A DNA stretch of 64,000 nt, from contig NZ_JACVVD010000004.1 of assembly GCF_014534655.1 (NCBI RefSeq), positions 124,001-188,000 of the forward strand, read 5' to 3'. The translations under genes were made by a program, and so were the position numbers. Below, one piece after another: positions 25,877 through 34,793 of this stretch. Within the stretch, counting starts at the first letter, position 1. The number at the start of each line of letters is the position of its first letter. The notes beneath the pieces are model-generated. The model was not told the DNA's origin. It was given only the letters and a program-made list of their open reading frames with translations, and did no database searches. The stretch comes from Paenibacillus sedimenti (GTDB taxonomy: Bacteria; Bacillota; Bacilli; Paenibacillales; NBRC-103111).

Positions 25877-26293
25877 ATGATCGTCCATATTCGAGCAGAA
25901 CTTTATAATACGATCGTTCAATACGCACTGAGCATGGTCCCCCACGAGGCGTGTGGACTCATCACCGGATCGATTCATTACGATATTCAAACCAAATCTT
26001 TCATTCCGCTAAACAATCTTGCCAGGAATCCGGAGCATCATTTTTCAATGAGTCCCCAAGAAATGATTCCATTCCTGACGGACCCTGCAAATCCGGTTAT
26101 CGGGATCTTCCATTCTCATCCCACTGCGCCTGCCCTTCCCTCTAAAGCAGATTTGGAAACATTATGGCATACAATCCCGACACATTGGATTCTTTCGCTT
26201 CTCAAGCCTTCTACACCTGACTTGCAAATCTATCAAATAAAAAAAGCCCCCCTGACCTCCGCTCACAAACTTTCGTTTGTCATCGGTCAGTGA
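25877..26293 (+). CDS. JAMM/MPN+ metalloprotease (M67 family)
   Basis: A 138-residue stand-alone prokaryotic JAMM domain. It has a complete zinc site: E24 (PHEACG), H79 and H81 (FHSHP), S89 and D92, in the HxHx7SxxD pattern. Such proteins cleave isopeptide-like bonds or remove C-terminal residues of sulfur-carrier proteins in cysteine or thiamine pathways. No ThiS/MoaD partner is adjacent, although mobB lies 5 kb upstream. Its last seven bases overlap the convergent exonuclease gene. Confidence 0.88.
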   Translation: MIVHIRAELYNTIVQYALSMVPHEACGLITGSIHYDIQTKSFIPLNNLARNPEHHFSMSPQEMIPFLTDPANPVIGIFHSHPTAPALPSKADLETLWHTIPTHWILSLLKPSTPDLQIYQIKKAPLTSAHKLSFVIGQ

Positions 26294-27021
26294 TGGCTTA
26301 ACAAAGCATATAAATCGCCTAGTGTATCGACATCTCTAGATTTAATTTCTTCCATAAATTTGGACCACAACTGAGCTGTCATAAGCGAGTCTTCCAGCGC
26401 ATGGTGGCGCATCGTTACAGGAATCTCGTATGCGTGCAGCAGCGAATCCAGGCTTAGATCTTTTCTTTTGGGCATCAGCCATTTTGCAATCATCATCGTG
26501 TCCAGCACGCGGTGAGACAAGCTTACTTTGGATGTCCGCCATAAAGCTGCGTTTAAAAAATTTTTATCATGACCTGTAGCATGAGCGACTAGTACTTTTT
26601 GCTGTACAAATTCCAAAAAATCACGCAGCACAACGATCAATTCAGGAGCATCCGAAGCCATTCCGTTCGTTATCCCTGTCAGTTCCACAATGTCATCAGG
26701 GATTTTACGTTTCGGATTGACTATACTATAAAAGGATTGATCGTACTGGATTTCTCCGCCGATGACGGATACAGCACCAAAAGAAATGATTTCGTCCCCA
26801 TTATATGGAGAAAAGCCCGTTGTTTCCAAGTCAAATACGACGAGTTCCATCGAATGCAACGGGATATCATAGAGTGAATTTTTCCTCTGCTCCTTGAGCA
26901 TGGATCGTATAAATGCCATCTGCTGAGCGCTTTGCACATCAAACATCGAAGTAATGGCCGGCGTAAGACCTCCCATTTTATACAAATGCCACATACGGCC
27001 TGCCGGACGCATATCTTTCAT
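26287..27021 (-). CDS. 3'-5' exonuclease (DnaQ/PolC epsilon-like)
   Basis: A 244-residue DEDDh exonuclease. ExoI is FDLETTGF (acidic pair), ExoII includes HATGHDKNFL, and ExoIII is HHALEDSLMTA with catalytic His and Asp. It lies 36 bases downstream of the DUF294 gene. A DnaQ-type exonuclease paired with DUF294 recurs in bacteria. A role in nucleotide or RNA/DNA end processing is likely; the substrate is unknown. Confidence 0.9.
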   Translation of the reverse strand: MKDMRPAGRMWHLYKMGGLTPAITSMFDVQSAQQMAFIRSMLKEQRKNSLYDIPLHSMELVVFDLETTGFSPYNGDEIISFGAVSVIGGEIQYDQSFYSIVNPKRKIPDDIVELTGITNGMASDAPELIVVLRDFLEFVQQKVLVAHATGHDKNFLNAALWRTSKVSLSHRVLDTMMIAKWLMPKRKDLSLDSLLHAYEIPVTMRHHALEDSLMTAQLWSKFMEEIKSRDVDTLGDLYALLSHH

Positions 27022-27057
27022 CCCTAACCACCTCCACGCTATCCAATCCGAATGGTT

Positions 27058-28140
27058 CTAACTTTTCTCTTTTTCTAATTGAGTTTCTATCGATTTTTTT
27101 ACATATTTTTGCAAACCCATACCAACACGTAAACAATGCTTCAATTCTTGTCTAAGCTCCCTAGTCAATTGATCAGCGCTTAATTTGCTTCTCGTCGTAT
27201 AAAGCCCTTCACTGATTTGAAACGGGGTCAAATTTCTAAGCTTCAGTGCAGTTCCAAAGGCTTGACGCCACTCATCCGCATAAACATCTGTAATGAATAA
27301 TTGATCCTTCAACTGACTTACTCGCTCTAATGTGGATGACGATTGAATGCCGGATTGAATCGCCAACAAACGTATACCGTTTACAATAGGTATATAAGCA
27401 CCGTATTTAATATCAAATCCACCAGCATCTTCCCCATAACGCTCTCTTATGAGATGACCGAATACACCTAACGATATTTTGTGATGCAGCGTGTTGGAAA
27501 GCAGATACTTAAGAATGCCTGGATTGTTCCGGACATACGTCAACAATTCATTTTTCAAATGGATTACAAGGCACTCAGAGCCATAGACGCATCGCATATC
27601 GGCCATAATAAGCAAATAACGGACATTTTCCCAACTCGGCTCTTCAAGCCATCCCATCATCATCTCTATATAATGAGATAGCGGCTTTCTCCACTGTCTG
27701 TTGCTCGAAACCACGTTCCCTTCGCAAGGCGGGTAGCCAAGCACCTCTAAACCTTGAAGAATGCAATCCACGAGCCTGGCAAAATAATTCTCCAGTTCTT
27801 CCTCTGTATGATTCTTATTATCTTCGTAAATCAAACCGTTGTCTTGATCGCTCCAAAGCGTTTGTTCGCTGCGTCCTCCGCTGCCGAATAGCATGAACGC
27901 GTACGGAACAGGCGGTTTCCCATGACCTTGATCCTCCAGCATATGTTCAGCTATTTCGATCGTCCTTCGAATGAACGAGTCATGAATTTCATTCACATCT
28001 CGACCAAGATCAGGAGAGTAGGCGAAAAGGAGATGCTCACGAAACATCTCATGCACCTGATCCCGGGTGATGCGCAACTCATCGAATTGTTCAGACAGAT
28101 GAATGCGTTCCAAGATCCGTTCCATGGAGAGATGTTTCAT
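27058..28140 (-). CDS. DUF294 putative nucleotidyltransferase
   Basis: A 360-residue protein with a nucleotidyltransferase-type core. FGSGGRSEQTLWSDQDNGLIY (about 85-105) carries the GS motif and the two metal Asp. A helical C-terminal substrate-binding-like region (about 220-350) follows. It belongs to the DUF294/GlnD-like family but lacks the CBS and cyclic-nucleotide domains often found in front. Its position between the ammonium transporter and the exonuclease is suggestive of a regulator, but no PII target is present in the window. Confidence 0.82.
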   Translation of the reverse strand: MKHLSMERILERIHLSEQFDELRITRDQVHEMFREHLLFAYSPDLGRDVNEIHDSFIRRTIEIAEHMLEDQGHGKPPVPYAFMLFGSGGRSEQTLWSDQDNGLIYEDNKNHTEEELENYFARLVDCILQGLEVLGYPPCEGNVVSSNRQWRKPLSHYIEMMMGWLEEPSWENVRYLLIMADMRCVYGSECLVIHLKNELLTYVRNNPGILKYLLSNTLHHKISLGVFGHLIRERYGEDAGGFDIKYGAYIPIVNGIRLLAIQSGIQSSSTLERVSQLKDQLFITDVYADEWRQAFGTALKLRNLTPFQISEGLYTTRSKLSADQLTRELRQELKHCLRVGMGLQKYVKKSIETQLEKEKS

Positions 28141-28178
28141 GTTGCATCCCCTTCGCTCTAGTAGAAAGTGTTAGTGAA

Positions 28179-29564
28179 TTACACGGACACGCCGCTTTGA
28201 TTAGCTTTTTTCATTTGTTCCGGGTAACCATAGGAACCATGTTCAGACAAGTCCAGACCGATAATTTCCTCTTCTTCCGTGACACGAAGACCGATAGTCG
28301 CTTTAAGGATACCCAAGATGATAATGGAAAGAATTAGTACGAATACAAATGCTCCGGCTAAGCCCAGTGCTTGAACGCCTAATTGGTGGAACCCGCCGCC
28401 ATAGAACAATCCAGGGCCGCCTACAGCAACTTTTGCGGAAAGTTCAGGCGTAGCGAATAAACCTGTAGATAAAGTTCCCCAGATACCCGCGATACCGTGA
28501 ACGGAGAAAGCATAAACCGGATCGTCGATACCAGCTTTTTCAAACCATTGAGCTGTGAAGAATGTAACAATTCCTGCCACTGCGCCAATCACGATGGCTG
28601 CCCAAGTGTCTACGAACGCACAAGCCGCTGTGATCGCAACAAGCGCTGCGAGAACGCCATTCAACATACTAGGAATATCTGCTTTACCAAAATACATCCA
28701 AGAAATAACCAGTGCTGCAACGCCGCCTGCCGCGGCAGCCATATTTGTCGTCAATGCAATGTAACCGAAGAAACCGTCATTCATAGCGCTTAACGTACTA
28801 CCTGGGTTGAAACCGAACCAACCAATCCATAGGATGATAACACCGAGTACGGACAAAACTTGGTTGTGACCCGGAATCAGATTTGGCGTTTTATCTTTAT
28901 TATATTTGCCAATCCGTGGTTTCAGCAAGATTGTAGCTACAAGAGCTGCTGTTGCACCTTGAAGATGAACGACTGTAGAACCTGCAAAGTCTTGCATACC
29001 CAATTTGCTTAACCAGCCGCCGCCCCATACCCAGTGAGCAACGATCGGATAGATAACTACTGTGAACAGAATACCGAAGATGAAGTAAACTGGAAGCTTC
29101 GCTCTCTCAGCAAATCCGCCCCAAGCAATCGCCAAGGATACGCCTGCGAATGCCAATTGGAACAAGAATTTAATACCGATAGGGACATCAGAGTAAGATA
29201 AGGAACTGAATGCTGCTGCTGCCTGATCTTCCAATCCGGAAACAAAGAATCCTGTAGTTCCGAAGAAGGCATTGCCATCACCGAAAGCAAAACCGAAACC
29301 AACTGCCCAGAAAGCAATCGCGCATAATCCGAATGTGAGGATGGTTTTACCGGCAACGTGGCCGGCATTTTTCATTCGAGTAGAACCGGCTTCCAAAAGA
29401 GCAAAACCAGCTTGCATGAAGATGACCAGTATCGCCGCCAGCATTACCCATACCGCATTAATTGCGCTTTGGAGTTGAGGGGCTGTTGCGTCTTCTGCTG
29501 CAAACGCGAGTGTTGGGAATAATAATGACATGATACCGAAAGCTAACAATAACTTCTTAACCAC
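28179..29564 (-). CDS. amtB: Ammonium transporter (Amt family)
   Basis: An ammonium channel of 461 residues. It starts at GTG 29564, with AAAGGA seven bases before it. A cleavable signal peptide (about 1-22, ending TLAFA) precedes eleven helices. Amt signatures include AGFALLEAGSTRMKN, HLQGATAALVATI and FSVHGIAGIWGTLSTG with the pore histidines. No glnK/PII gene is next to it, unlike most amtB operons. A sigma-A promoter and a GlnR/TnrA-like box lie directly upstream. Confidence 0.93.
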   Translation of the reverse strand: MVKKLLLAFGIMSLLFPTLAFAAEDATAPQLQSAINAVWVMLAAILVIFMQAGFALLEAGSTRMKNAGHVAGKTILTFGLCAIAFWAVGFGFAFGDGNAFFGTTGFFVSGLEDQAAAAFSSLSYSDVPIGIKFLFQLAFAGVSLAIAWGGFAERAKLPVYFIFGILFTVVIYPIVAHWVWGGGWLSKLGMQDFAGSTVVHLQGATAALVATILLKPRIGKYNKDKTPNLIPGHNQVLSVLGVIILWIGWFGFNPGSTLSAMNDGFFGYIALTTNMAAAAGGVAALVISWMYFGKADIPSMLNGVLAALVAITAACAFVDTWAAIVIGAVAGIVTFFTAQWFEKAGIDDPVYAFSVHGIAGIWGTLSTGLFATPELSAKVAVGGPGLFYGGGFHQLGVQALGLAGAFVFVLILSIIILGILKATIGLRVTEEEEIIGLDLSEHGSYGYPEQMKKANQSGVSV

Positions 29565-29581
29565 ACGACCACTTCCTTTAA

Positions 29582-29598
29582 TGTTAGTTTTTATAACA
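29582..29598. promoter_or_regulatory. GlnR/TnrA-like box
   Basis: TGTTAGTTTTTATAACA fits the nitrogen-regulator consensus TGTNAN7TNACA exactly. It is downstream of the predicted start of transcription of amtB (about +15 to +31), a position that suggests repression by GlnR rather than TnrA activation. Confidence 0.65.
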
Positions 29599-29619
29599 CG
29601 TAATGAAATTCTTAATGTC

Positions 29620-29648
29620 ATTATATACAGGACCGTTGGGTTTGACAA
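29620..29648 (-). promoter_or_regulatory. Sigma-A promoter of amtB
   Basis: On the minus strand TTGTCA (29643-29648), 17 bases, TATAAT (29620-29625). The region from 29650 to 29870 holds no gene I can support. Confidence 0.7.
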
Positions 29649-29870
29649 TAGGATTTTCATTAAAAATAAGAAAAAAACGAAAAATAACCTGACATCTAAC
29701 AGGCATAATTCGTGTTTTCCCTCATAGATGGAAGAAATAGCAACGTATCGCCTCTTCCATAGCCACTCCAAGTTTGACAGGCATTACGTTTGACTGTACG
29801 GTTTGTAATCAGTTATCATTAGTCTTAATAGTAGATTATGTATATTTGCATGAGCAGAGGTGATATTGAA

Positions 29871-30311
29871 ATGGGGAATGGAAAGCTTTATAAAATCGGA
29901 GAATTAGCCAAGTTAGCCGATGTTAGTCCTCGAACCATTGATTACTACACCAAGTTGGGTTTGATCGAACCAGAGAAAAGATCGGATACGAATTATCGCC
30001 TATATAATGATGAAACCTTGAAACGACTTAAGCGTATTGAAACAATGAAGAACGAGAAATATACCCTAGAAGAAATAAAGGTGAATATACAGGAACTGAA
30101 TAAAGTTTCTCATGATGACGCAGTGAGAGATAAGCTAACATCCATCCAGCTTCATCTGGAACAGTTAATGAAAGAAGCCAAGGAACTCGGACCGATCATT
30201 CAGCAATTGAAGCCGAATCAGATGAAGAAACTTTATAAAATGTTAACGCAGCCCACCGCTGCCTGTATTGAAGCTCTAATTGTACTTCTTGGTAAAAACC
30301 CGTTCTCATAA
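29871..30311 (+). CDS. MerR-family transcriptional regulator
   Basis: A 146-residue regulator. The N-terminal winged helix-turn-helix (YKIGELAKLADVSPRTIDYYTKLGLIEPEKR) is followed by a dimerisation helix (about 75-120). The C-terminal region has few Cys (one) and does not show a metal-binding loop, so a metal sensor is unlikely. The start at 29871 was chosen for the AGAGGTG site and family length. It precedes the zinc protease gene by 24 bases and may regulate it. Confidence 0.88.
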   Translation: MGNGKLYKIGELAKLADVSPRTIDYYTKLGLIEPEKRSDTNYRLYNDETLKRLKRIETMKNEKYTLEEIKVNIQELNKVSHDDAVRDKLTSIQLHLEQLMKEAKELGPIIQQLKPNQMKKLYKMLTQPTAACIEALIVLLGKNPFS

Positions 30312-30335
30312 TGAAATACTACGGAGGAATGCAGG

Positions 30336-31025
30336 ATGTTTTTTCACCCAATGGATTTTCTCATTATTATTGCTTTCGGACTCTCCCTGTGGGCTTCTTT
30401 TCGAGTGAAGGGAACGTTTAACAAATGGTCAGACGTTCCAATCTATTCGGGAATGACCGGTGCTCAAGCGGCTAGACGCATGCTTGATGCCAACGGACTC
30501 TATGATGTTCCGGTCGAAGCTGTGCCAGGCCGACTTACCGATCACTACGATCCTTTAGCCAGAGCTGTTCGTTTATCCGAACCTGTATATTATGAAAGCT
30601 CCATATCAGCCGTCTCTGTGGCCTGTCATGAAGTCGGTCATGCGATTCAACATAAGGTACATTATCCGATGCTCGTTATGAGACACCAAATGTTCCCAGT
30701 CGTGAATATCGCTTCCGGTATTGCACCGATCCTGATCCTAGCCGGTTTCTTCTTTCAACAAATACCTTGGTTGCTCGGACTCGGCATTCTGTTCTTTGCT
30801 GCAGCGGTCGCGTTCCAGCTCATCACATTGCCGGTTGAATTCAACGCAAGTTCAAGAGCTCGCGAACTGATGGTCGCCGAAGGCTTCATCTCCAACGAGG
30901 AAGAACGCGGCGTAGCGAAAGTACTGAACGCTGCAGCACTTACTTATGTCGCAGCGGCATTAATCTCCGTGCTTGAACTTCTGAAGTATATCATGATCTT
31001 CAACAGCCGCAGTGACGACGAATAA
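30336..31025 (+). CDS. Neutral zinc metallopeptidase (YugP family)
   Basis: A 229-residue membrane protease-like protein. A hydrophobic N-terminal segment (about 5-24) precedes the zinc motif CHEVGHAIQH with H98, E99 and H102. Two more hydrophobic segments lie at about 125-165, and a last one near the C-terminus. PVEFNASSRARELM carries a likely third ligand. This is the YugP/DUF family of unknown substrate, often thought to act in envelope stress. It is probably cotranscribed with the upstream MerR gene. Confidence 0.87.
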   Translation: MFFHPMDFLIIIAFGLSLWASFRVKGTFNKWSDVPIYSGMTGAQAARRMLDANGLYDVPVEAVPGRLTDHYDPLARAVRLSEPVYYESSISAVSVACHEVGHAIQHKVHYPMLVMRHQMFPVVNIASGIAPILILAGFFFQQIPWLLGLGILFFAAAVAFQLITLPVEFNASSRARELMVAEGFISNEEERGVAKVLNAAALTYVAAALISVLELLKYIMIFNSRSDDE

Positions 31026-31030
31026 ACAAG

Positions 31031-31083
31031 AAAAGCTTTCCTTTCAAGAAGTGCAGTTCGCACTCTGAAGGAAAGCTTTTTTT
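31031..31083. terminator. Bidirectional terminator
   Basis: AAAGCTTTCCTT and AAGGAAAGCTTT pair around an inner AGTGC/GCACT stem, with A and T runs at the ends. It separates the protease gene and the convergent lysR gene. Confidence 0.87.
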
Positions 31084-31976
31084 CATTTCATGAGCTGAAA
31101 ATATTCATGCAAGAACCGTCGGAACACCTCGGCCACTAACGGTAATTTTTCACCGCTTCGGCTAATAAGACCTACGGTTCGGGTTACTTGCGGATCCGTC
31201 ACGCGTATTTTGGCCGGCTGCATTTGACCGCCTTCCGTCAAGGCCATCTCCGGCAGCAAACTAACCCCCATACCGGCCGCTACGAGACCTCGGATTGTAT
31301 CCGTTTCTTCGCCTTCGAATTCAATCTTCGGCACGAAGCCGGCCTTAAGGCACGCTTCCATAACGATCGAACGCAATGTGTACTCCTCACTGAACATAAC
31401 GAAAGACTCTTGCTTGAGCTGCTCCAAGCGGATGGATGTATACTCAGCTAGAATATGATTAGCAGGCAAAATGGCAAACAATTCTTCGGTGAGCAAGATT
31501 TCCCCCGTCACATGTTCATGGGACTCAGGGAACGGCGAGATGAAAGCCAGGTCGATCTCCCCTTTGGTGACATCACGAATCAGGCTCGTGTAAGTACCTT
31601 GGCGAAGCCTGAACTTCACATTGGGGTGATCCTTTTTAAATGCCGCAACAACTGCAGGAAGCAAATTAAGGACTAAGCTATGAGGGAAACCGATACGAAT
31701 CTCCCCCGCTTCCGGGTCGAGAAATTCATGAATCTCCCCTACAGCACGCTCTAAGTCAGTAAGTATCCCTTCCACTCTGCTTAGGAATAAATGTCCGACT
31801 GAGGTTAAATGCAGATTTCGGCCTTTCTGCACGAACAAATTCACACCAAGTTCTTCTTCAAGCAAATGAATTTGCCGGCTTACAGCAGATTGAGCGACAT
31901 GAAGCTCCTCTGAAGCTTGTGTGACATGCTGCTTTCTGGCAACTTTGACGAAATATTGCAGTTGTCTTAACTCCAC
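31083..31976 (-). CDS. LysR-family transcriptional regulator
   Basis: A 297-residue regulator. The N-terminal helix-turn-helix (MELRQLQYFVKVARKQHVTQASEELHVAQSAVSRQI) is followed by a LysR substrate-binding domain (about 90-290). It is divergent from tpx, so it may sense oxidants or control tpx. The effector domain has a single Cys (in VMEACLKAGF) and therefore does not look like a two-Cys OxyR sensor. Confidence 0.9.
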   Translation of the reverse strand: MELRQLQYFVKVARKQHVTQASEELHVAQSAVSRQIHLLEEELGVNLFVQKGRNLHLTSVGHLFLSRVEGILTDLERAVGEIHEFLDPEAGEIRIGFPHSLVLNLLPAVVAAFKKDHPNVKFRLRQGTYTSLIRDVTKGEIDLAFISPFPESHEHVTGEILLTEELFAILPANHILAEYTSIRLEQLKQESFVMFSEEYTLRSIVMEACLKAGFVPKIEFEGEETDTIRGLVAAGMGVSLLPEMALTEGGQMQPAKIRVTDPQVTRTVGLISRSGEKLPLVAEVFRRFLHEYFQLMK

Positions 31977-32132
31977 TACGTATATCCCCCAACTATCTAT
32001 GTCATTCGGTAACGCTTACTTGTCACGGTCTTATTATAGCCTTGCGGGATCGATTGGACAACCTAACTTGAAAAAGCTTATAATAAAAAAGTTGATATTT
32101 TTGGTATGGAAAATAAAGGAGGAAACGTAATC

Positions 32133-32651
32133 ATGGCACAAGAACGTACAGGCGTTGCTACCCTTAAAGGCAATCCAATCACACTGGTAGGACCCGAAAT
32201 CAAAGTTGGCGACAAAGCACCTAACTTCACAGTCAACAAAGATTTGATGACTCAAGTTTCCCTCGCAGATTATGCAGGCAAAGTAAAGCTGATCAGCGTT
32301 GTTCCATCCTTGGATACTGGCGTTTGCGACGCTCAAACTCGCCGTTTCAACGAAGAGGCAGCAGGTCTTGGCGACAACGTAGCGGTTCTGACCATCTCTG
32401 TTGACTTACCGTTTGCGCAATCCCGCTGGTGCGGTGCAGCTGGAATCGACAAAGTCGTTACTTTGTCCGACTACAAAACAAAATCTTTCGGCGAAGCTTA
32501 TGGCGTGCTGATCAAAGAACTTCAGCTTGATATGCGTTCCATCTTTGTCATCGATGCAAATGATACTGTACAATACGTAGAGTACCTCGGCGAAATGACG
32601 TCTCATCCGAATTATGAAGCAGCTGTAGAAGCTGTGAAAAAACTTATCTAA
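32133..32651 (+). CDS. tpx: Thiol peroxidase (atypical 2-Cys peroxiredoxin)
   Basis: Reduces hydrogen and lipid peroxides using thioredoxin. The 172-residue protein has peroxidatic C65 in SLDTGVCDAQT and resolving C100 in SRWCGAAG, the hallmark Tpx spacing. AAAGGAGG precedes the ATG at 32133. Transcription would run from TATAAT near 32081. It is divergent from the LysR-type gene. Confidence 0.94.
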   Translation: MAQERTGVATLKGNPITLVGPEIKVGDKAPNFTVNKDLMTQVSLADYAGKVKLISVVPSLDTGVCDAQTRRFNEEAAGLGDNVAVLTISVDLPFAQSRWCGAAGIDKVVTLSDYKTKSFGEAYGVLIKELQLDMRSIFVIDANDTVQYVEYLGEMTSHPNYEAAVEAVKKLI

Positions 32652-32671
32652 TTTAAACTTATGAAACAAAT

Positions 32672-32708
32672 AAAACAGCAAGGAGGCCTAGCTTCCCTGC
32701 TGTTTTTG
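32672..32708. terminator. Bidirectional terminator
   Basis: AAAACAGCA and TGCTGTTTT arms with inner GGA/TCC pairing and terminal A/T runs lie between tpx and the convergent DUF1499 gene. Confidence 0.8.
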
Positions 32709-33098
32709 TTAACCGTCAATTTTATATGGAGCAAGCTTACGATCCAATTGTTTATAAATATCCAAGATCGTACGATAATTTGAACCGAGATCCCCTAAGG
32801 ATCCACGTGAAGCGGAGTAAATGTCAACGGCGGTCTTAACCGGATTAATCCCAAACAAAGTTAAGGTAACATCTTGTGTTCGCCCAAGCATGGTACGACG
32901 TTCAGCGAGAATTTCACCAACATTCTGGACTTCATGAAGCAGCTTGTACCCAGGCGTTTTCTTAAGAACAGCTGTAACTTCTTCCCAAACCTGATCCTTA
33001 GGAAGCTTGTAATACCTAGTTTTGAGCAGTGGATCTCTCGCTTTCTCTCCGGTTGTTTCGTGACTACGAAGCAATCCTATCAAAGTTCTCTTTAGCAA
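32709..33098 (-). CDS. DUF1499-like protein
   Basis: A 129-residue cytosolic protein. The C-terminal half contains the recognisable DUF1499 pattern VDIYSASRGSLGDLGSNYRTI; the N-terminal half is a short helix with VWEEVTAVL. The function of the family is unknown. The gene is alone between two terminators. Confidence 0.7.
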   Translation of the reverse strand: MLKRTLIGLLRSHETTGEKARDPLLKTRYYKLPKDQVWEEVTAVLKKTPGYKLLHEVQNVGEILAERRTMLGRTQDVTLTLFGINPVKTAVDIYSASRGSLGDLGSNYRTILDIYKQLDRKLAPYKIDG

Positions 33099-33238
33099 AA
33101 GCCTGTTCCCCCTTCAATGAAGTGTATAGACCGCTTGCCATTTCTACACTATTTTCTATCTTACCATTGTTTAACCTTAAGAAAAAGAGGGAAAATGAAT
33201 AGGCTATGAAAATGACATGAATCTATCCATTAAATACC

Positions 33239-33272
33239 AAAAAGGCAGTGGATGAACTTCATCCCTGCTTTC
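33239..33272 (-). terminator. Intrinsic terminator of mntH
   Basis: AAAGGCAG/CTGCTTT with inner GGATGAA/TTCATCC; the minus strand continues into UUUUU. It lies 13 bases from the mntH stop. Confidence 0.82.
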
Positions 33273-33284
33273 TTTAATGGCTAA

Positions 33285-34637
33285 TTATCCGAAAATGGTA
33301 CCATAAAGCAAATAAGCATTTAACCCTGCAATGATAATGGCCACGATCCAACTCAACACAGACATCCAGCGCGGCGCGACAAGAGCTCCCATCTTCTTTC
33401 GATCCGAAGTAAATTTAACGAGTGGAATGACTGCGAATGATAACTGTAGGGACAAAATAACTTGGCTGAGTACGAGTAAATCGGTCGCGCCACTTTCCCC
33501 ATAAATGCCAATGACGATAACTGCCGGCACAATGGCAATCAAGCGTGTAATTAATCGTCGCAGCCACGGTGTCAAGCGAATGTTAAGGAAGCCTTCCATG
33601 ACAATTTGACCGGCTAGAGTTCCGGTAAGCGTAGAATTTTGCCCAGATGCGAGAAGCGCTACGCCAAACAAAATACTCGCAGCCCCAGTACCCAACATCG
33701 GTCCTAATAATTTGTATGCATCCTGGATTTCAGCAACTTCTTGCCCTGCTGAATGGAACGCTGCGGCAGATAGGATGAGAATCGCTGCATTCACGAATAG
33801 AGCAAGCATTAAAGCGACTGTAGAGTCTATCGTTGCGAATTTAATAGCAGAACGCTTACCCTCAAGCGTTTGCTCGAATTTGCGAGTCTGAACAATTGAA
33901 GAATGCAAATATAAATTATGCGGCATTACTGTTGCCCCAAGAATACCTAGAGCAATGTATAACATAGCTGGGTTCGTTACAATTTGCGCCGTAGGAATAA
34001 AGCCTGCTGCAACGGCCTGAAAATCAGGTCGAGAAAAAATAAGTTCAAAAACAAAACAAACCGTAATGAGCGCAATTAAACTGATGACCATTGCTTCGAT
34101 GTAACGAAAGCCCTTCTTTTGAAGCAGCAATACAAGCAATACATCGAGAGCAGTAAAAATAACACCGTATATGAGAGGAATTCCGAACAAAAGATTTAAG
34201 GCAATCGCAGCTCCGATGACTTCTGCCAGATCACAGGCCGCAATGGCCAATTCACACAGAATCCAAAGTCCAAAAGAGACAGGTTTGCTGTAATGGTCGC
34301 GGCACGCCTGCGCTAAATCTCTGCCGGTTGCGATTCCCAACCGACCTGACAATGCTTGCAGGAGAATCGCCATTAGATTCGAAATTAATATAACCGACAA
34401 TAATGTATATCCGAATTGAGAACCGCCGGCTAAATCCGTCGCCCAATTCCCTGGATCCATATATCCGACCGCAACTAAATAGCCCGGTCCTACAAAAGCA
34501 AGCAGTTTGCGAAAGAAACTAGCATTCTTAGGCACAAGTAAACTTTGATGAACTTCGGGCAAGCTGGGCATCGGCGAATCCCTTCTCCAGCCTCCTTGTT
34601 CATTTTCAGGCTTTTTGTACGCCACTTCCATAGGCAC
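33285..34637 (-). CDS. mntH: NRAMP manganese/divalent metal transporter
   Basis: A proton-coupled Mn2+ importer of 450 residues with about eleven helices. Signature motifs are [14 protein letters not shown] (helix 1 metal-binding Asp and Asn) and [16 protein letters not shown] (helix 6 region and following loop). A hydrophilic N-terminal tail of about 30 residues precedes the core. An MntR-like box overlaps the predicted transcript start. The gene complements the TerC-type gene with a manganese riboswitch at 63 kb, so the window holds both uptake and efflux parts of Mn homeostasis. Confidence 0.93.
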   Translation of the reverse strand: MPMEVAYKKPENEQGGWRRDSPMPSLPEVHQSLLVPKNASFFRKLLAFVGPGYLVAVGYMDPGNWATDLAGGSQFGYTLLSVILISNLMAILLQALSGRLGIATGRDLAQACRDHYSKPVSFGLWILCELAIAACDLAEVIGAAIALNLLFGIPLIYGVIFTALDVLLVLLLQKKGFRYIEAMVISLIALITVCFVFELIFSRPDFQAVAAGFIPTAQIVTNPAMLYIALGILGATVMPHNLYLHSSIVQTRKFEQTLEGKRSAIKFATIDSTVALMLALFVNAAILILSAAAFHSAGQEVAEIQDAYKLLGPMLGTGAASILFGVALLASGQNSTLTGTLAGQIVMEGFLNIRLTPWLRRLITRLIAIVPAVIVIGIYGESGATDLLVLSQVILSLQLSFAVIPLVKFTSDRKKMGALVAPRWMSVLSWIVAIIIAGLNAYLLYGTIFG

Positions 34638-34661
34638 ACCTTCTTTCTCACAACCAATAAT

Positions 34662-34677
34662 GTTGCCACAAGGAAAC
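34662..34677. promoter_or_regulatory. MntR-like operator upstream of mntH
   Basis: GTTGCCACAAGGAAAC is close to the known Bacillus mntH operator TTTGCCTTAAGGAAAC (13 of 16 positions). It lies just downstream of a minus-strand TATAAT (34688-34693), a position suited to repression when Mn2+ is ample. Confidence 0.65.
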
Positions 34678-34747
34678 TTTCAAAGCTATTATACTACACA
34701 TTTTCACCTTATGCCACAGGTAAACAATTATGCAATCAAGAAAATAA

Positions 34748-34763
34748 TTTGCCTTCAAGCAAA
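34748..34763. promoter_or_regulatory. Perfect dyad TTTGC-N6-GCAAA
   Basis: TTTGCCTTCAAGCAAA lies 30 bases upstream of the acetyltransferase gene and 110 bases upstream of mntH. Its first eight bases match the MntR operator half, so it may be a second MntR or a distinct regulator site. Confidence 0.35.
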
Positions 34764-34793
34764 AAAATAAGAATTTAAAGGAGTATCATAACC

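Noticed and set aside
34748-34763. Confident second MntR operator
   Set aside because: Only the first half matches the MntR site well; it is kept as a low-confidence dyad.
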